Positions 1-9,303 of a DNA stretch of 64,000 nucleotides are shown here, piece by piece; position 1 is the stretch's first letter, and each line of letters begins with the position of its first letter. Under the pieces are notes generated by a model. That model was not told the origin of the DNA. It ran no database searches and worked only from the letters and a program-made list of their open reading frames with translations. The position numbers and the translations under genes were made by a program. This stretch comes from Parasphaerochaeta coccoides DSM 17374 (GTDB lineage: Bacteria; Spirochaetota; Spirochaetia; Sphaerochaetales; Sphaerochaetaceae). Location of the stretch: the NCBI RefSeq assembly GCF_000208385.1, contig NC_015436.1:1302001-1366000 (forward strand), in the 5' to 3' direction.

Positions 1-2292
1 GTTGCTCTATTCCCCGCAAGTGCGGGGGTGTTTCTACCGATACCATAATGAGACGAACCAGTACCAGCTATTCCCCGCAAGTGCGGGGGTGTTTCCCCAG
101 TCGTGTTACTGGTTTGATGCAGTCTACTCTATTCCCCGCAAGTGCGGGGGTGTTTCTCTTGTAAACGCCATGCGGCTTGTGCAAGTCCACTATTCCCCGC
201 AAGTGCGGGGGTGTTTCTATTTTCCATCATCGTGGGCGCACCGTCATAATCTATTCCCCGCAAGTGCGGGGGTGTTTCTGTGTTTTCTCCCGTTGTTGAA
301 GGTGATTCTTCCTATTCCCCGCAAGTGCGGGGGTGTTTCTCTCGCGTTCATTTTGAAAACGAGAATGAATAACTATTCCCCGCAAGTGCGGGGGTGTTTC
401 TAGCATCCATAGCACGCGTCTGTGGGACTGTCTCTATTCCCCGCAAGTGCGGGGGTGTTTCCACTTTGAAAAGTGCCTTTATACTGCCTTTTGTCTATTC
501 CCCGCAAGTGCGGGGGTGTTTCTTCCCTGTCACCACTGTGGATACTTTCGCCAAGCTATTCCCCGCAAGTGCGGGGGTGTTTCCTGCCCTTTCGTTATCG
601 CCATCAGTTTGCCACTCTATTCCCCGCAAGTGCGGGGGTGTTTCTGGGATGAGCGAAGGCGCGCAGGTCCTCACTGCCTATTCCCCGCAAGTGCGGGGGT
701 GTTTCCCATATGTAAAGCACCTTGACGGCGATATATGGCTATTCCCCGCAAGTGCGGGGGTGTTTCTATTTTACTAAGTTCTTTTGCTGTCATGATTTAC
801 TATTCCCCGCAAGTGCGGGGGTGTTTCTATCGGCTTCTTTGAGAAGCTCAATACATTCTGCTATTCCCCGCAAGTGCGGGGGTGTTTCCCTGAACCGTTC
901 AGGTTATCATAAAGATGTCACCTATTCCCCGCAAGTGCGGGGGTGTTTCTTACGCAACGCTATCTATACGGGCGAATGGCTCACTATTCCCCGCAAGTGC
1001 GGGGGTGTTTCCGAGCAACCCTAAAAGAGACTATATGCAATCATCTATTCCCCGCAAGTGCGGGGGTGTTTCTTATGATTCCCGTTAAAACGCCTAAAAC
1101 TGATACTATTCCCCGCAAGTGCGGGGGTGTTTCTATCAGCGGGAGGCTTTGTCGGTCATGATGGACCTATTCCCCGCAAGTGCGGGGGTGTTTCTTCCTG
1201 ACACGGCAGGGCATCATCGGAGACGAGCTATTCCCCGCAAGTGCGGGGGTGTTTCCATTTCGTCAATGCCATGATGTAAAGCCCTGACCTATTCCCCGCA
1301 AGTGCGGGGGTGTTTCCTCATCAACGGAGAAGTGTTCCAATACGCATCCCTATTCCCCGCAAGTGCGGGGGTGTTTCTCAAGAGGCTGTTCCGCAGGGGG
1401 CACAGGGAAGCTATTCCCCGCAAGTGCGGGGGTGTTTCTGCTGTTCAGCGTAGAATGGCCGATTTGGAAAGCTATTCCCCGCAAGTGCGGGGGTGTTTCC
1501 GATAATGGGAACGCTCATACCACCAACATACTCTATTCCCCGCAAGTGCGGGGGTGTTTCCCCGTCTTTTGAAGATATTAAGTTAGTTGGTGACTATTCC
1601 CCGCAAGTGCGGGGGTGTTTCCCACGTCTTCGCATACATACATCTCCTTCTATACTATTCCCCGCAAGTGCGGGGGTGTTTCTATAATATACGATAAATA
1701 ACAAATATTATATGACTATTCCCCGCAAGTGCGGGGGTGTTTCTAATTTAAAGTTGTCTGCATCAAACCGCACACGCTATTCCCCGCAAGTGCGGGGGTG
1801 TTTCCACCATACTTCTCAAGAAAAAATTCAAACATTCCTATTCCCCGCAAGTGCGGGGGTGTTTCTGACCTTACCCTGAAAGTGTTCGCGGTAGTGGCCT
1901 ATTCCCCGCAAGTGCGGGGGTGTTTCCCCGAACCGTTCGGGTTATCATGAAGATGTCACCTATTCCCCGCAAGTGCGGGGGTGTTTCTATGCGTATCTTT
2001 TTATCGTAAAGGAAGGGAGCCTATTCCCCGCAAGTGCGGGGGTGTTTCTGAGGGGTGGGCTATGCGGGGAATCTGATGATTCTATTCCCCGCAAGTGCGG
2101 GGGTGTTTCTGACATCGCTCTTGCTTTTGGGCTACGACGAAGCTATTCCCCGCAAGTGCGGGGGTGTTTCTATGACACAGAAAAAGCGGACTGGGTATGT
2201 GACCTATTCCCCGCAAGTGCGGGGGTGTTTCCGAATCCTGCGCCCAGTGGTTGTGCAGTCTTATCTATTCCCCGCAAGTGCGGGGGTGTTTC

Positions 2293-2658
2293 TACCCTTC
2301 CCCCCATTCATTGGTATAGTCGGCCCTATTCCCCGCAAGTGCGGGGGTGTTTCTATTGCCGGAGAGCCCAAATAATATTCTTTCCGCTATTCCCCGCAAG
2401 TGCGGGGGTGTTTCTAAGACCCTATTCCCCGCATGACGCAAGGGAATCTATTCCCCGCAAGTGCGGGGGTGTTTCTACCCTTCCCCCCATTCATTGGTAT
2501 AGTCGGCCCTATTCCCCGCAAGTGCGGGGGTGTTTCTATTGCCGGAGAGCCCAAATAATATTCTTTCCGCTATTCCCCGCAAGTGCGGGGGTGTTTCTAA
2601 GACCCTATTCCCCGCATGACGCAAGGGAATCTATTCCCCGCAAGTGCGGGGGTGTTTC
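2293..2658 (+). repeat. Tandem duplication of three spacer-repeat units inside the I-E array
   Basis: Positions 2293-2475 (three 33-nt spacers and three repeats, 183 nt) are repeated exactly at 2476-2658. The spacers begin TACCCTTCC, TATTGCCGG and TAAGACCCT. The identical order shows array recombination rather than independent acquisition. Confidence 0.95.
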
Positions 2659-3208
2659 TTGCTGACACACTCCTAGAGAAAAGCGGACTCTCTATTCCCC
2701 GCAAGTGCGGGGGTGTTTCTCTCCTCCGTCACCTTTGGTCGAGTAAAGACAGCTATTCCCCGCAAGTGCGTGGGTGTTTCTCATCCACAGAGACATAATC
2801 ATCTATAGGTATGCTATTCCCCGCAAGTGCGGGGGTGTTTCCATTCCACTGATTCCATATTTGAAAGCACGTTTACTATTCCCCGCAAGTGCGGGGGTGT
2901 TTCTGCTTGAGGCTGACCGTCAGCTTTTTCGTACTGCTATTCCCCGCAAGTGCGGGGGTGTTTCTGGAATTGGCAAAGTATGCCTCCTTTCGAAAAACTA
3001 TTCCCCGCAAGTGCGGGGGTGTTTCCGCATGAATACACGGTCGCCAATCTGACAGCGGCTATTCCCCGCAAGTGCGGGGGTGTTTCTAGCTTGTTGTTTC
3101 AAATCTTGTCATGAGAGCACTATTCCCCGCAAGTGCGGGGGTGTTTCTGGAAAGGGCGGCATAGCACGGGGGGAATACACCTATTCCCCGCAAGTGCGGG
3201 GGTGTTTC

Positions 3209-3302
3209 TGCGTTGTCCGCCTGCGCTCCGGCATCCGCAATCTATTCCCCGCAAGTGCGGGGGTGTTTCTGCGTTGTCCGCCTGCGCTCCGGCATCCGCA
3301 AT
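3209..3302 (+). repeat. Identical spacer in two adjacent units
   Basis: The 33-nt spacer at 3209-3241, beginning TGCGTTGTCCGCC, is identical to the next spacer at 3270-3302. This is a single-unit tandem duplication, separate from the three-unit duplication at 2293-2658. Confidence 0.95.
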
Positions 3303-4491
3303 CTATTCCCCGCAAGTGCGGGGGTGTTTCCTCTACCTGAGCAAGCTGTGACAGCAGCTGCACCTATTCCCCGCAAGTGCGGGGGTGTTTCTGAATGGGG
3401 GGAAGGGTATTTCCGGATAAAATCCTATTCCCCGCAAGTGCGGGGGTGTTTCTGGGTTCCCATTCCCCGTCAGGGAAGGACGCGACTATTCCCCGCAAGT
3501 GCGGGGGTGTTTCTCAGGTCGGTGATGCTCTTACTGCTGGTAGCAACTATTCCCCGCAAGTGCGGGGGTGTTTCTTCTTTGGCATTGCATGTAGATGAAT
3601 TGATGTCCTATTCCCCGCAAGTGCGGGGGTGTTTCCAAGGCAAATCTTCTACAGACTGTCGCAAAGATACTATTCCCCGCAAGTGCGGGGGTGTTTCCCA
3701 AGTGTCGCTCCAGTAGACATCCCTGTAGAGCTATTCCCCGCAAGTGCGGGGGTGTTTCCATCAAAATATCTTTGTATATAATCGGTCCAAACTATTCCCC
3801 GCAAGTGCGGGGGTGTTTCTTTGCGTGATGCAGTGACAGGTGTCTCCAGGGCCTATTCCCCGCAAGTGCGGGGGTGTTTCCCGTTTGGGTTTGTCAACAG
3901 AAAAAGTAAAAACCTATTCCCCGCAAGTGCGGGGGTGTTTCTTGCCCTTTGAGTATGCCATATGCCTCATTTCTCTATTCCCCGCAAGTGCGGGGGTGTT
4001 TCTCATGTACTTCTCTGGTACATCTTTATGATAACCTATTCCCCGCAAGTGCGGGGGTGTTTCCAAGGAAGACATAGAGGACATGAAGCGGAAGATCTAT
4101 TCCCCGCAAGTGCGGGGGTGTTTCCAAAAAGCACATGAGGCTTTACGCGCGGAAGATCTATTCCCCGCAAGTGCGGGGGTGTTTCGATATCAGTTCTTTC
4201 GCTTCATGGGCAACGTGCCTATTCCCCGCAAGTGCGGGGGTGTTTCTAACCCAAACGGTTTGGGTTTGTCAACAACAAACTATTCCCCGCAAGTGCGGGG
4301 GTGTTTCCATGAAAGACTGGAGGCGAAGATGCGCGCTTTGGGTATTCCCCGCAAGTGCGGGGGTGTTTCTTGATGAGATTTTTGAGCCTGTCTTCATACG
4401 TAGTATTCCCCGCAAGTGCGGGGGTGTTTCCGGAGAGGACGGAGAACGGATCAGGCAGCTTCTGTATTCCCCGCAAGTGCGGGGGTGTTTC

Positions 4492-4978
4492 CGTTCTGCC
4501 TCACAGAGAAGCGTTTCCCCGGCAGGAAAGTTACTTTTCTGTAGCATTTCATGAGATGACGCATAGTACTGGTTCTAAAAATAGGCTCAATCGTCCAGAG
4601 CTTGCAATTTATGCCCAAGATATTCATGCCCGTGCAAAGGAAGAACTTGTTGCGGAGTTGGGAGCCGTTGCCTTATGTGAAAAATGTAATATGCGATATG
4701 CCCATCAAGAATCCGCTGCATATCTAGATAACTGGAGCAAATCTTTTAAGTATAGGGAAGTATCCCTTCAAAATATTTACACATCGGTTTCACCGGCAGT
4801 CCGTTATATCACAGCTGAGACACAGAAAGAACGGCAGGACATCCTCAAACGGACTGAACCCCTTATACCGGAATGGAAAAAAATCGTCGAGAAGGCAACT
4901 GAAAAAACAGTGTCACTTTCTCAAACTCAAAAAAACCATTCACCAAGAACCGCAATACGGGGAGAACCAGATGAGTAA
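4492..4978 (+). pseudogene. ArdC-like zincin metallopeptidase, C-terminal fragment
   Basis: Reading resumes right after the last CRISPR repeat with no start codon. The translated piece contains HEMTHSTG followed by RLNR and then KEELVAELGA. This is the HExxH...EELVAE arrangement of the zincin domain in ArdC-type antirestriction proteins and in large polyvalent phage/conjugative proteins. The N-terminal DNA-binding half is missing, so the array trailer abuts or has replaced the 5' end. The zinc-binding motif HEMTH and the second glutamate are intact. The stop overlaps the start of the next gene by 8 nt, so the two were once co-translated. I infer a remnant of a mobile element; activity is unlikely without the upstream part. 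Confidence 0.7.
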
Positions 4979-5561
4979 GCTCATAGTCAAACGCCGTATC
5001 CGTTATGAAGAAATTCGCCTTTTCCGACCTAATGATATTGACCAGTCACGGTACCAGGAATCGCTCAAAAGACGCATTGCAGCATATGAATATGTGACAA
5101 ATCATCCAGGAAAGATGGTCCCCAGACAGACTATACCGGTATGCGACGTTCCGTTCGTGCTTACGGAATTAGGCGTTCCCCATGGGAAAATAATTCTGAG
5201 AGGGCAGACTGTCGCCAAAATCCTTGGATTTGAAGATGAAGCTAATTTCTCGACAAACTTGCATGAGGTTCCGATAGACGTTCTTGAAGATCTTCCTAAT
5301 CAATTATGTGATCCCATTGCCATTATTCATTCTGCTTCTCGACCCGACGATAGTCTTGTTGTTCTTACTGAACACCGCATTGATGATAAGCCGATTGTGG
5401 GAATTCTTCTGATAGATACCGTAAAAAAGGATAATGAATCAGTTCATATAATCACGTCTGTTTATGACCATGAGACAACCTCAAAAGGATTCAAAAAAAT
5501 TGAGATATTCGAGGAATGGGCTAATAAGGGTTTATACATTTATGTAAAAACAAGGACTTAA
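4971..5561 (+). CDS. Stand-alone MuF-C-terminal-like (BECR-type) domain protein
   Basis: 196 residues; ATG overlaps the ArdC-like fragment's stop by 8 nt and is preceded by GGGGAG. The region from residue 45 on aligns by eye with residues about 1590-1715 of the giant phage protein at 47237-55840: both have LG(V/L)P, then a spaced LPxxLxDP, a hydrophobic strand with VVL.E/D, a NP/KP.V strand, I.S.Y and W...GL..Y. This is the pattern of the C-terminal domain of phage MuF-type proteins, a barnase/RelE-like toxin fold. Here it is a separate gene with its own N-terminal 45 residues. It may be a released toxin module or the broken tail of a polyvalent protein. Catalytic residues cannot be assigned by eye. 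Confidence 0.5.
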   Translation: MSKLIVKRRIRYEEIRLFRPNDIDQSRYQESLKRRIAAYEYVTNHPGKMVPRQTIPVCDVPFVLTELGVPHGKIILRGQTVAKILGFEDEANFSTNLHEVPIDVLEDLPNQLCDPIAIIHSASRPDDSLVVLTEHRIDDKPIVGILLIDTVKKDNESVHIITSVYDHETTSKGFKKIEIFEEWANKGLYIYVKTRT

Positions 5562-5584
5562 GGAAAACTGAATTCATACCAAAT

Positions 5585-6034
5585 TTGGCAGATAAGACCC
5601 AGTATAATTCTGGGTGGAGTCTTCCCAAGTCCTTCACAGAAAATGTACTAACGAAAAACGATCTTGTCAACCGATTCCGCAAACACCGACAGCATCGCAC
5701 CTTCCTTGCCGGGATCTCCCCTGATGATCCTGCAGCACTGGATCAGTATGCCAATGCGGAAAAACAACTGACCCAGCGCGGATTCTACGTTGAAAACCCA
5801 TTCAGGACCATCAGGGCATCGATAGATCAGGTAAAGAAATGCTCACAAGTAGCTGTTCTCACCGACCGACCTGCCATGGTCGAAGGATTGCCGGTCGAAA
5901 GGATCGCACAAGCGACAGGCATACCCATGCATTTTTTGAGCGACCTGTTGCCACGAAAGATTGATTTCTCCCCGGTACTGGCAAAGACATCCGCCAAGGA
6001 TTCACCCGTGAAGACCCCCTGCCGTTCCCGGTAA
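5585..6034 (+). CDS. Nucleoside deoxyribosyltransferase-like (DUF4406-type) phage protein
   Basis: 149 residues if started at the TTG at 5585; no good ribosome site precedes it and the frame is open further upstream, so the start is uncertain. Residues about 41-115 read as an NDT/DUF4406-type domain: FLAGI near the front, then AEKQLTQRGF and VENPFR, and later a cysteine-containing 'KKCSQVAVL' strand followed by PVERIAQATGI. The A.k.L...Gf.v.NP.R pattern is typical of that family, found in phages and mobile elements. The role is not established. It sits 23 nt after the MuF-C-like gene and 20 nt before the next gene, all on one strand, suggesting one remnant operon. Confidence 0.45.
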   Translation: MADKTQYNSGWSLPKSFTENVLTKNDLVNRFRKHRQHRTFLAGISPDDPAALDQYANAEKQLTQRGFYVENPFRTIRASIDQVKKCSQVAVLTDRPAMVEGLPVERIAQATGIPMHFLSDLLPRKIDFSPVLAKTSAKDSPVKTPCRSR

Positions 6035-6054
6035 GGCTGAAGGAGAACACCCGT

Positions 6055-6450
6055 ATGGATGAAAGAACACTGACCGCCCGCATATACGAAGCTCCCGTCT
6101 TGCTTACAGATGGAAACGCTCTCGTGAGCTTACGGACAGAAGACGGCGGCATATATGCATTTTTACCTAAGTCTTTCAGCCCGCTTTTTGACAGTACGGT
6201 TCTTGCCCCGGCACACATGGGGAAAAACCCGCAGCCTTCCTTGCTTGAGCTGAAGGGAACATTCATCGAAGAGAAGTCAGTGTTCGCCATCTCCGCTTTA
6301 CGGAGCATAACACATGCATCAGGCCGGATTACAAAACCTGAAGCCTTTTCAGGGGAACACAGCGATCCTTTGAAACGTTTGTATGAGGAAGAAAAAAATG
6401 ACGTGCTACCTTTATGCATACCAATTCACTTTTTGGGGGCTTATGAGTAG
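6055..6450 (+). CDS. Hypothetical protein, phage/plasmid remnant operon
   Basis: 131 residues. AAGGAG lies 9 nt before the ATG, so translation is plausible. I do not recognise a family. The sequence is soluble and mixed, beginning MDERTLTARIYEAPVLLTDG, with no signal peptide or membrane segment. Its stop overlaps the start of the broken integrase gene at 6443 by 8 nt, so it belonged to the same transcription unit as an integrative element. Confidence 0.5.
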   Translation: MDERTLTARIYEAPVLLTDGNALVSLRTEDGGIYAFLPKSFSPLFDSTVLAPAHMGKNPQPSLLELKGTFIEEKSVFAISALRSITHASGRITKPEAFSGEHSDPLKRLYEEEKNDVLPLCIPIHFLGAYE

Positions 6451-6562
6451 GCAAAGACAGCAGTTTCCGCTGGTTCAATATCGGAAGGAATACTGGTATA
6501 TCCGCTATTATGATGATTAAAATATACGCAGGGCAATCTCCAGTGGCACAAAAAAGATATGA
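6443..6562 (+). pseudogene. Tyrosine integrase, N-terminal fragment with in-frame stop
   Basis: The ATG at 6443 opens MSRQRQQFPLVQYRKEYWYI then RYYDD, an in-frame TAA at 6518-6520, then NIRRAISSGTKK and a final TGA at 6560-6562. 'YW.IRYyd..g.RR.iSsGTk' is the usual arm-binding N-terminus of phage and ICE tyrosine recombinases. Everything downstream, including the core-binding and catalytic domains, is gone. This marks the position of an integrase and therefore probably the end of an old integrated element whose other genes lie at 4.5-6.4 kb. Confidence 0.6.
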
Positions 6563-6618
6563 GAAACAACCAAAGAGCTATCAAACCATTTAGACACTTT
6601 CTTTATCTTTAAGGAAAG

Positions 6619-7524
6619 CTATCCAATTAGCAGTTCTTCTATTGTCTTGCCTGATGGGGAAAAATCAAAAACATACGTGTTATGGTAGTGTAGATAGGAA
6701 TCGACACCTTCAGGAACTTTTTTTAATCTTCGAGAATCGTCCACATGCAATTTATCCCAATCCCTGTCATCTACAACATCAGACATCCATATCCGTCCAT
6801 CACGTGGATCAAAGGATATGTAACCCAAGTCAAAAAGCCTGTCGTATGTTGGTGAAAGGATGAGCGAATTCTTAGGGTCAATTCGTTCTTCATTTGTTGA
6901 GTCACGCCAAGGCTTAATATGGCTTGCAATCAATATCCGCTGATTTGAAATTTCAGTTACTGCACATTCATTGCCCCATAACGTTAATGCGGCATCACGG
7001 TAATCTCTCTGTACCGTCCTAACATTTACATATCTTCGTGCCTCTGTATTTCTTGGAACATACAAAGGACTTTGCTCACTTATCTCCTCGGCAGAAAACT
7101 GTGGCGTAGTTGCCTCATGTTCATATAAATGCATGATAACCTGAGAAGGAGTACCTAAGGGAAATATCTTCATCCTCACAGGAACAGCTCGACCATAGTA
7201 GGTATAAGGACCTGAGGCTTCATGACGTATAAAGGGAAATATCTCGTCTGTACCTGCCTGCATTCGTTTTTCAGCGAATTTTCGGGAGGTCTGGCCTTCC
7301 CAATAAAGAGTACTACCATCCAAATGATCCACGTACTGCGTAGCGGCAACTCGCTTCTTGAGATTTATAATAAGAATGAGAAAATTTTCCTCTGAACGGG
7401 TGATGACTCCACCTGAACGACTAACATATCCTGCTGTAGCTCCGATGAGTCTAGCTATATCTGAGGATGTATATGAAGCATTGATAACAAGTTCTTTTAT
7501 CAAGTGCTGAGTAATCAGAGTCAT
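6619..7524 (-). CDS. HNH endonuclease (HNH_2 type)
   Basis: 301 residues. The C-terminal half carries an HNH_2-like nuclease core: CAVTEISNQR, then IASHIKPWRDS, then NSLILSPTYDRLFDLGYISF. The ASHI(K/R)PW and N.L.L....D.LFD.G.I.F signatures hold the catalytic His and metal/structural Asn and His-equivalent positions. The N-terminal 100 residues contain a helical segment (SSDIARLIGATAGYVSRSGG) that looks like an HTH or specificity domain. Proteins of this layout are common as single-gene restriction or defence nucleases. The gene faces the fragment operon at 4.5-6.5 kb and has no partner of its own, so it looks like a solitary cargo gene. Start chosen at the first ATG, 7524. Confidence 0.75.
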   Translation of the reverse strand: MTLITQHLIKELVINASYTSSDIARLIGATAGYVSRSGGVITRSEENFLILIINLKKRVAATQYVDHLDGSTLYWEGQTSRKFAEKRMQAGTDEIFPFIRHEASGPYTYYGRAVPVRMKIFPLGTPSQVIMHLYEHEATTPQFSAEEISEQSPLYVPRNTEARRYVNVRTVQRDYRDAALTLWGNECAVTEISNQRILIASHIKPWRDSTNEERIDPKNSLILSPTYDRLFDLGYISFDPRDGRIWMSDVVDDRDWDKLHVDDSRRLKKVPEGVDSYLHYHNTYVFDFSPSGKTIEELLIG

Positions 7525-7805
7525 GATGAATCAAAGTTTAATCTAGAACTGCTGCTAAAACAAGGGGAAGGAAGTAGCTTGCTCAACATAAAGGATAAAG
7601 TAACCAAGCATTATAATTTAATACATCACATCCCGTGCAAACTTCCATTCTAGCGTATATCTTCTACCGGCAATCGTGTACAAGATGACCTTTCCTCTTA
7701 CAGTCTATAGCTCAGTAGAGTATCATCGAGGCTCCAGCTTTATTCTTATTCATCACCTCTCCGTTTGGCGAATACGCCCCACTTATGCTATTGGTCTTGC
7801 TCCAA
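7525..7805. other. Intergenic stretch, no gene recognised
   Basis: AT-rich spacer upstream of the HNH gene. No conserved ORF in either direction. It must hold the HNH promoter on the minus strand, but no clear -35/-10 pair stands out. TAGCTCAGTAGAG near 7710 resembles a tRNA D-arm but has no companion arms. Confidence 0.4.
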
Positions 7806-7841
7806 AAGAAAATATCCCAGTACAAAGGAGTACCGGGATAT
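7806..7841 (-). terminator. Rho-independent terminator for the esterase fragment
   Basis: Read on the minus strand, ATATCCCGGTAC and GTACTGGGATAT form a 12-bp arm pair with one mismatch around CTCCTTT-type loop bases, followed by TTTTCTTTT. It lies about 40 nt after the stop of the esterase-like ORF. Confidence 0.7.
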
Positions 7842-7879
7842 GGATATACAGATGAATATCCTTCATTCTATGGATGCTA

Positions 7880-8356
7880 CTAGATACTGTCCTGAAATAC
7901 CCTACGCAGGGCGTCGGGGAACCGATATCGCCACTCACGCTGTGTATGCATGGCATCAGGGAAAATCTCATACTTCAGGGAACTTTCACCCAAGTCATTC
8001 TTCTTGAAAAAGTCATTGCGGGTATCCGAACCTGAAAGAAATTCTTCCTTGGTTGTCATCCGGCCGAACTCATTTGTCCCTACATATACATCGACATACT
8101 TGAGAGAACTGTAGTCAGCAGAGCTAAGGGTTTCCTCAAGGTAATCCATCCAGATACATACCGCAGAACTCATGGCAATGAGTCTGGAGATTACCTGAGG
8201 ATATGCCAGAGAGGCATAAATACTTATCAGAGTCCCTGTACTGTATCCGCCGATTCCCGTTGAGTCACAATCAGGCCGTGTCCCGTAATTCTTATCTATC
8301 CATAGCTTCAACAAATCTCTCTTATCTATACATACATCCTTGCAAGACATGAACAA
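7880..8356 (-). pseudogene. Alpha/beta-hydrolase esterase, C-terminal fragment
   Basis: 158 residues in the open frame. It contains GGYSTGTLISIYASLAYPQV, a G-x-S-x-G nucleophile elbow with the flanking helix of PF00756-type esterases (esterase D/enterochelin esterase-like), then AMSSAVC.WMDYLEE, and a late HTQREWRYRFPDALRR that supplies the expected C-terminal catalytic His. The N-terminal part of the fold, with the oxyanion strand, is missing: the frame begins with unrelated residues at 8356, where a different fragment on the plus strand starts. Probably a broken chromosomal gene. A terminator follows at 7806-7841. Confidence 0.65.
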
Positions 8357-8625
8357 TCGGAACCACAGGGGATAACATCACTATTCTTTCGGACATAATT
8401 CCGAATCTGGGGGCGGATTCTTTCAATGGGATTGGGTCTCTTACTATCGACATATCCGCTGATCCATCTATCCGCGCTGCATATCAAGCAGCGTTGGCAG
8501 ACACGGGGAATGCGCTCGGCTGGTACGCGCCGACAAGAAGCGATTCACTGATCGACACGACAGTACTCACTGTTACAGGTCTTTCAGGATCAACCAGAGC
8601 AATAACTATTCGGGCAATCCTCTAA
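8353..8625 (+). pseudogene. C-terminal fragment of a secreted or surface protein
   Basis: An open frame without a start codon runs from about 8353 to the TAA at 8623-8625. It translates to residues such as GADSFNGIGSLTIDISADPS and VTGLSGSTRAITIRAIL, low in charge and rich in Ser, Thr, Ile and Gly, as in beta-rich exported proteins. The break at about 8355 coincides with the truncation point of the esterase fragment on the other strand, so this is a rearrangement junction. Its stop overlaps the next ATG by 1 nt. No family recognised. Confidence 0.45.
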
Positions 8626-9086
8626 TGAAGAGAAAACCATATGCTTTCATCACATTGTCGCTTGTCCTGCTGACTTTCCTGGCCTCCTGCACTTTAGAAT
8701 TCAGGCAGAAGATAGTCCTGGTCATATCCATATATCATCCATCGGATAAAAGCGAACCCCCGTTGGGAAGCAAGGAGAAGCCTCTCTCCATTACAGTCGG
8801 CTATGACGCTGACACAATCATTGACGCAGTCAAGGACATCGACATCGTCATAAATTATACGATTGCAGCTTCCGAGCAGCGGACTATCGAGGAATTCATG
8901 CTCTCGGGGAACGTCCACTCCCTGTATCTGGATTCAGGGAATCCTAATAGAGCCATATTTCTCTACCAGGATGAATACGGTGAAAGCTATTTTTCTATTT
9001 ATTTCTTGACAAAAATGAGTTTAATAGGAGATATCACTGAATGGAAAGACCCTCCAGCGGTGGGGAATGGACAGGATATGCTGTAG
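8625..9086 (+). CDS. Small lipoprotein, C-terminus rearranged
   Basis: 153 residues; ATG overlaps the preceding stop by one base, suggesting translational coupling. The N-terminus MKRKPYAFITLSLVLLTFLA is a signal peptide followed by the lipobox LASC with Cys22 as the lipidation site, so the product should be anchored at the membrane facing the periplasm or outside. The mature part has no recognised domain. The last 15 residues overlap, in another frame, an Ltp-like fragment, so the natural C-terminus was probably lost at a junction near 9045. Confidence 0.55.
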   Translation: MKRKPYAFITLSLVLLTFLASCTLEFRQKIVLVISIYHPSDKSEPPLGSKEKPLSITVGYDADTIIDAVKDIDIVINYTIAASEQRTIEEFMLSGNVHSLYLDSGNPNRAIFLYQDEYGESYFSIYFLTKMSLIGDITEWKDPPAVGNGQDML

Positions 9087-9247
9087 ATCATTGTGGAGCG
9101 AACTGGAATGAACAGGCAGCAAAAAAAGCCGCCAGCTACCTGAGGTCTTCTTCGGTCTCCCGAACAGGACTATATGACCACCTAAAATGGGAAGGTTTCA
9201 TTCCCAGCCAAGCAACCTATGATCTTACTCAAGTAGTGGATTGGTAA
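9041..9247 (+). pseudogene. Ltp-family surface lipoprotein repeat fragment
   Basis: The frame contains GYAVDHCGANWNEQAAKKAA, then SYLRSSSVSRTGLYDHLKWE and GF.PSQATYDL. This is the repeated W(N)EQA...A..YL....SR.GL...L..EGF...A.Y pattern of Ltp-family lipoproteins (PF07553-like), some of which give superinfection exclusion. One complete repeat and the last few residues of a preceding one are present. The signal peptide and earlier repeats are missing, and 46 nt overlap the lipoprotein ORF upstream in a different frame, so this is a 3' remnant joined by recombination. Confidence 0.55.
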
Positions 9248-9303
9248 TAAAGATTCAGAAAAACCTGAAAATGTGCCCCGTCAAGCGTGTGTGAGCATCC
9301 CCG

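Larger units (their letters stand above)
7..4491 (+). CRISPR. Type I-E-like CRISPR array, 74 visible repeats, open at left edge
   Basis: A 28-nt repeat beginning CTATTCCCCGCAAGTGCGGG and ending GGTGTTTC recurs every 61 nt with 33-nt spacers. The CCCCGC/GCGGGG hairpin and GTGTTTC end are typical of type I-E repeats. First visible repeat is 7-34 and last is 4464-4491, giving 74 repeats by spacing. The last three repeats begin with G instead of C, and the repeat at 2753-2780 has one internal G-to-T change, so the trailer is probably on the right and the leader lies left of the window. No I-E cas gene is visible. ORFs across the array are artefacts of its near-codon periodicity. Type assignment rests on repeat sequence alone. 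Confidence 0.97.

Noticed and set aside
2..4476. Numerous ORFs of 60-230 codons on both strands within 1-4.5 kb
   Set aside because: They are translations of the CRISPR repeat and spacers (recurring IPRKCGGVS, YSPQVRGCF, LFPASAGVF), not genes.
5859..6419. 186-codon minus-strand ORF across the 5585-6450 genes
   Set aside because: Ser/Arg-rich antisense composition and no ribosome site, whereas the plus-strand genes have coherent domains and spacing.
7701..7730. D-arm-like TAGCTCAGTAGAG suggesting a tRNA
   Set aside because: No anticodon stem, T-arm or acceptor pairing follows.
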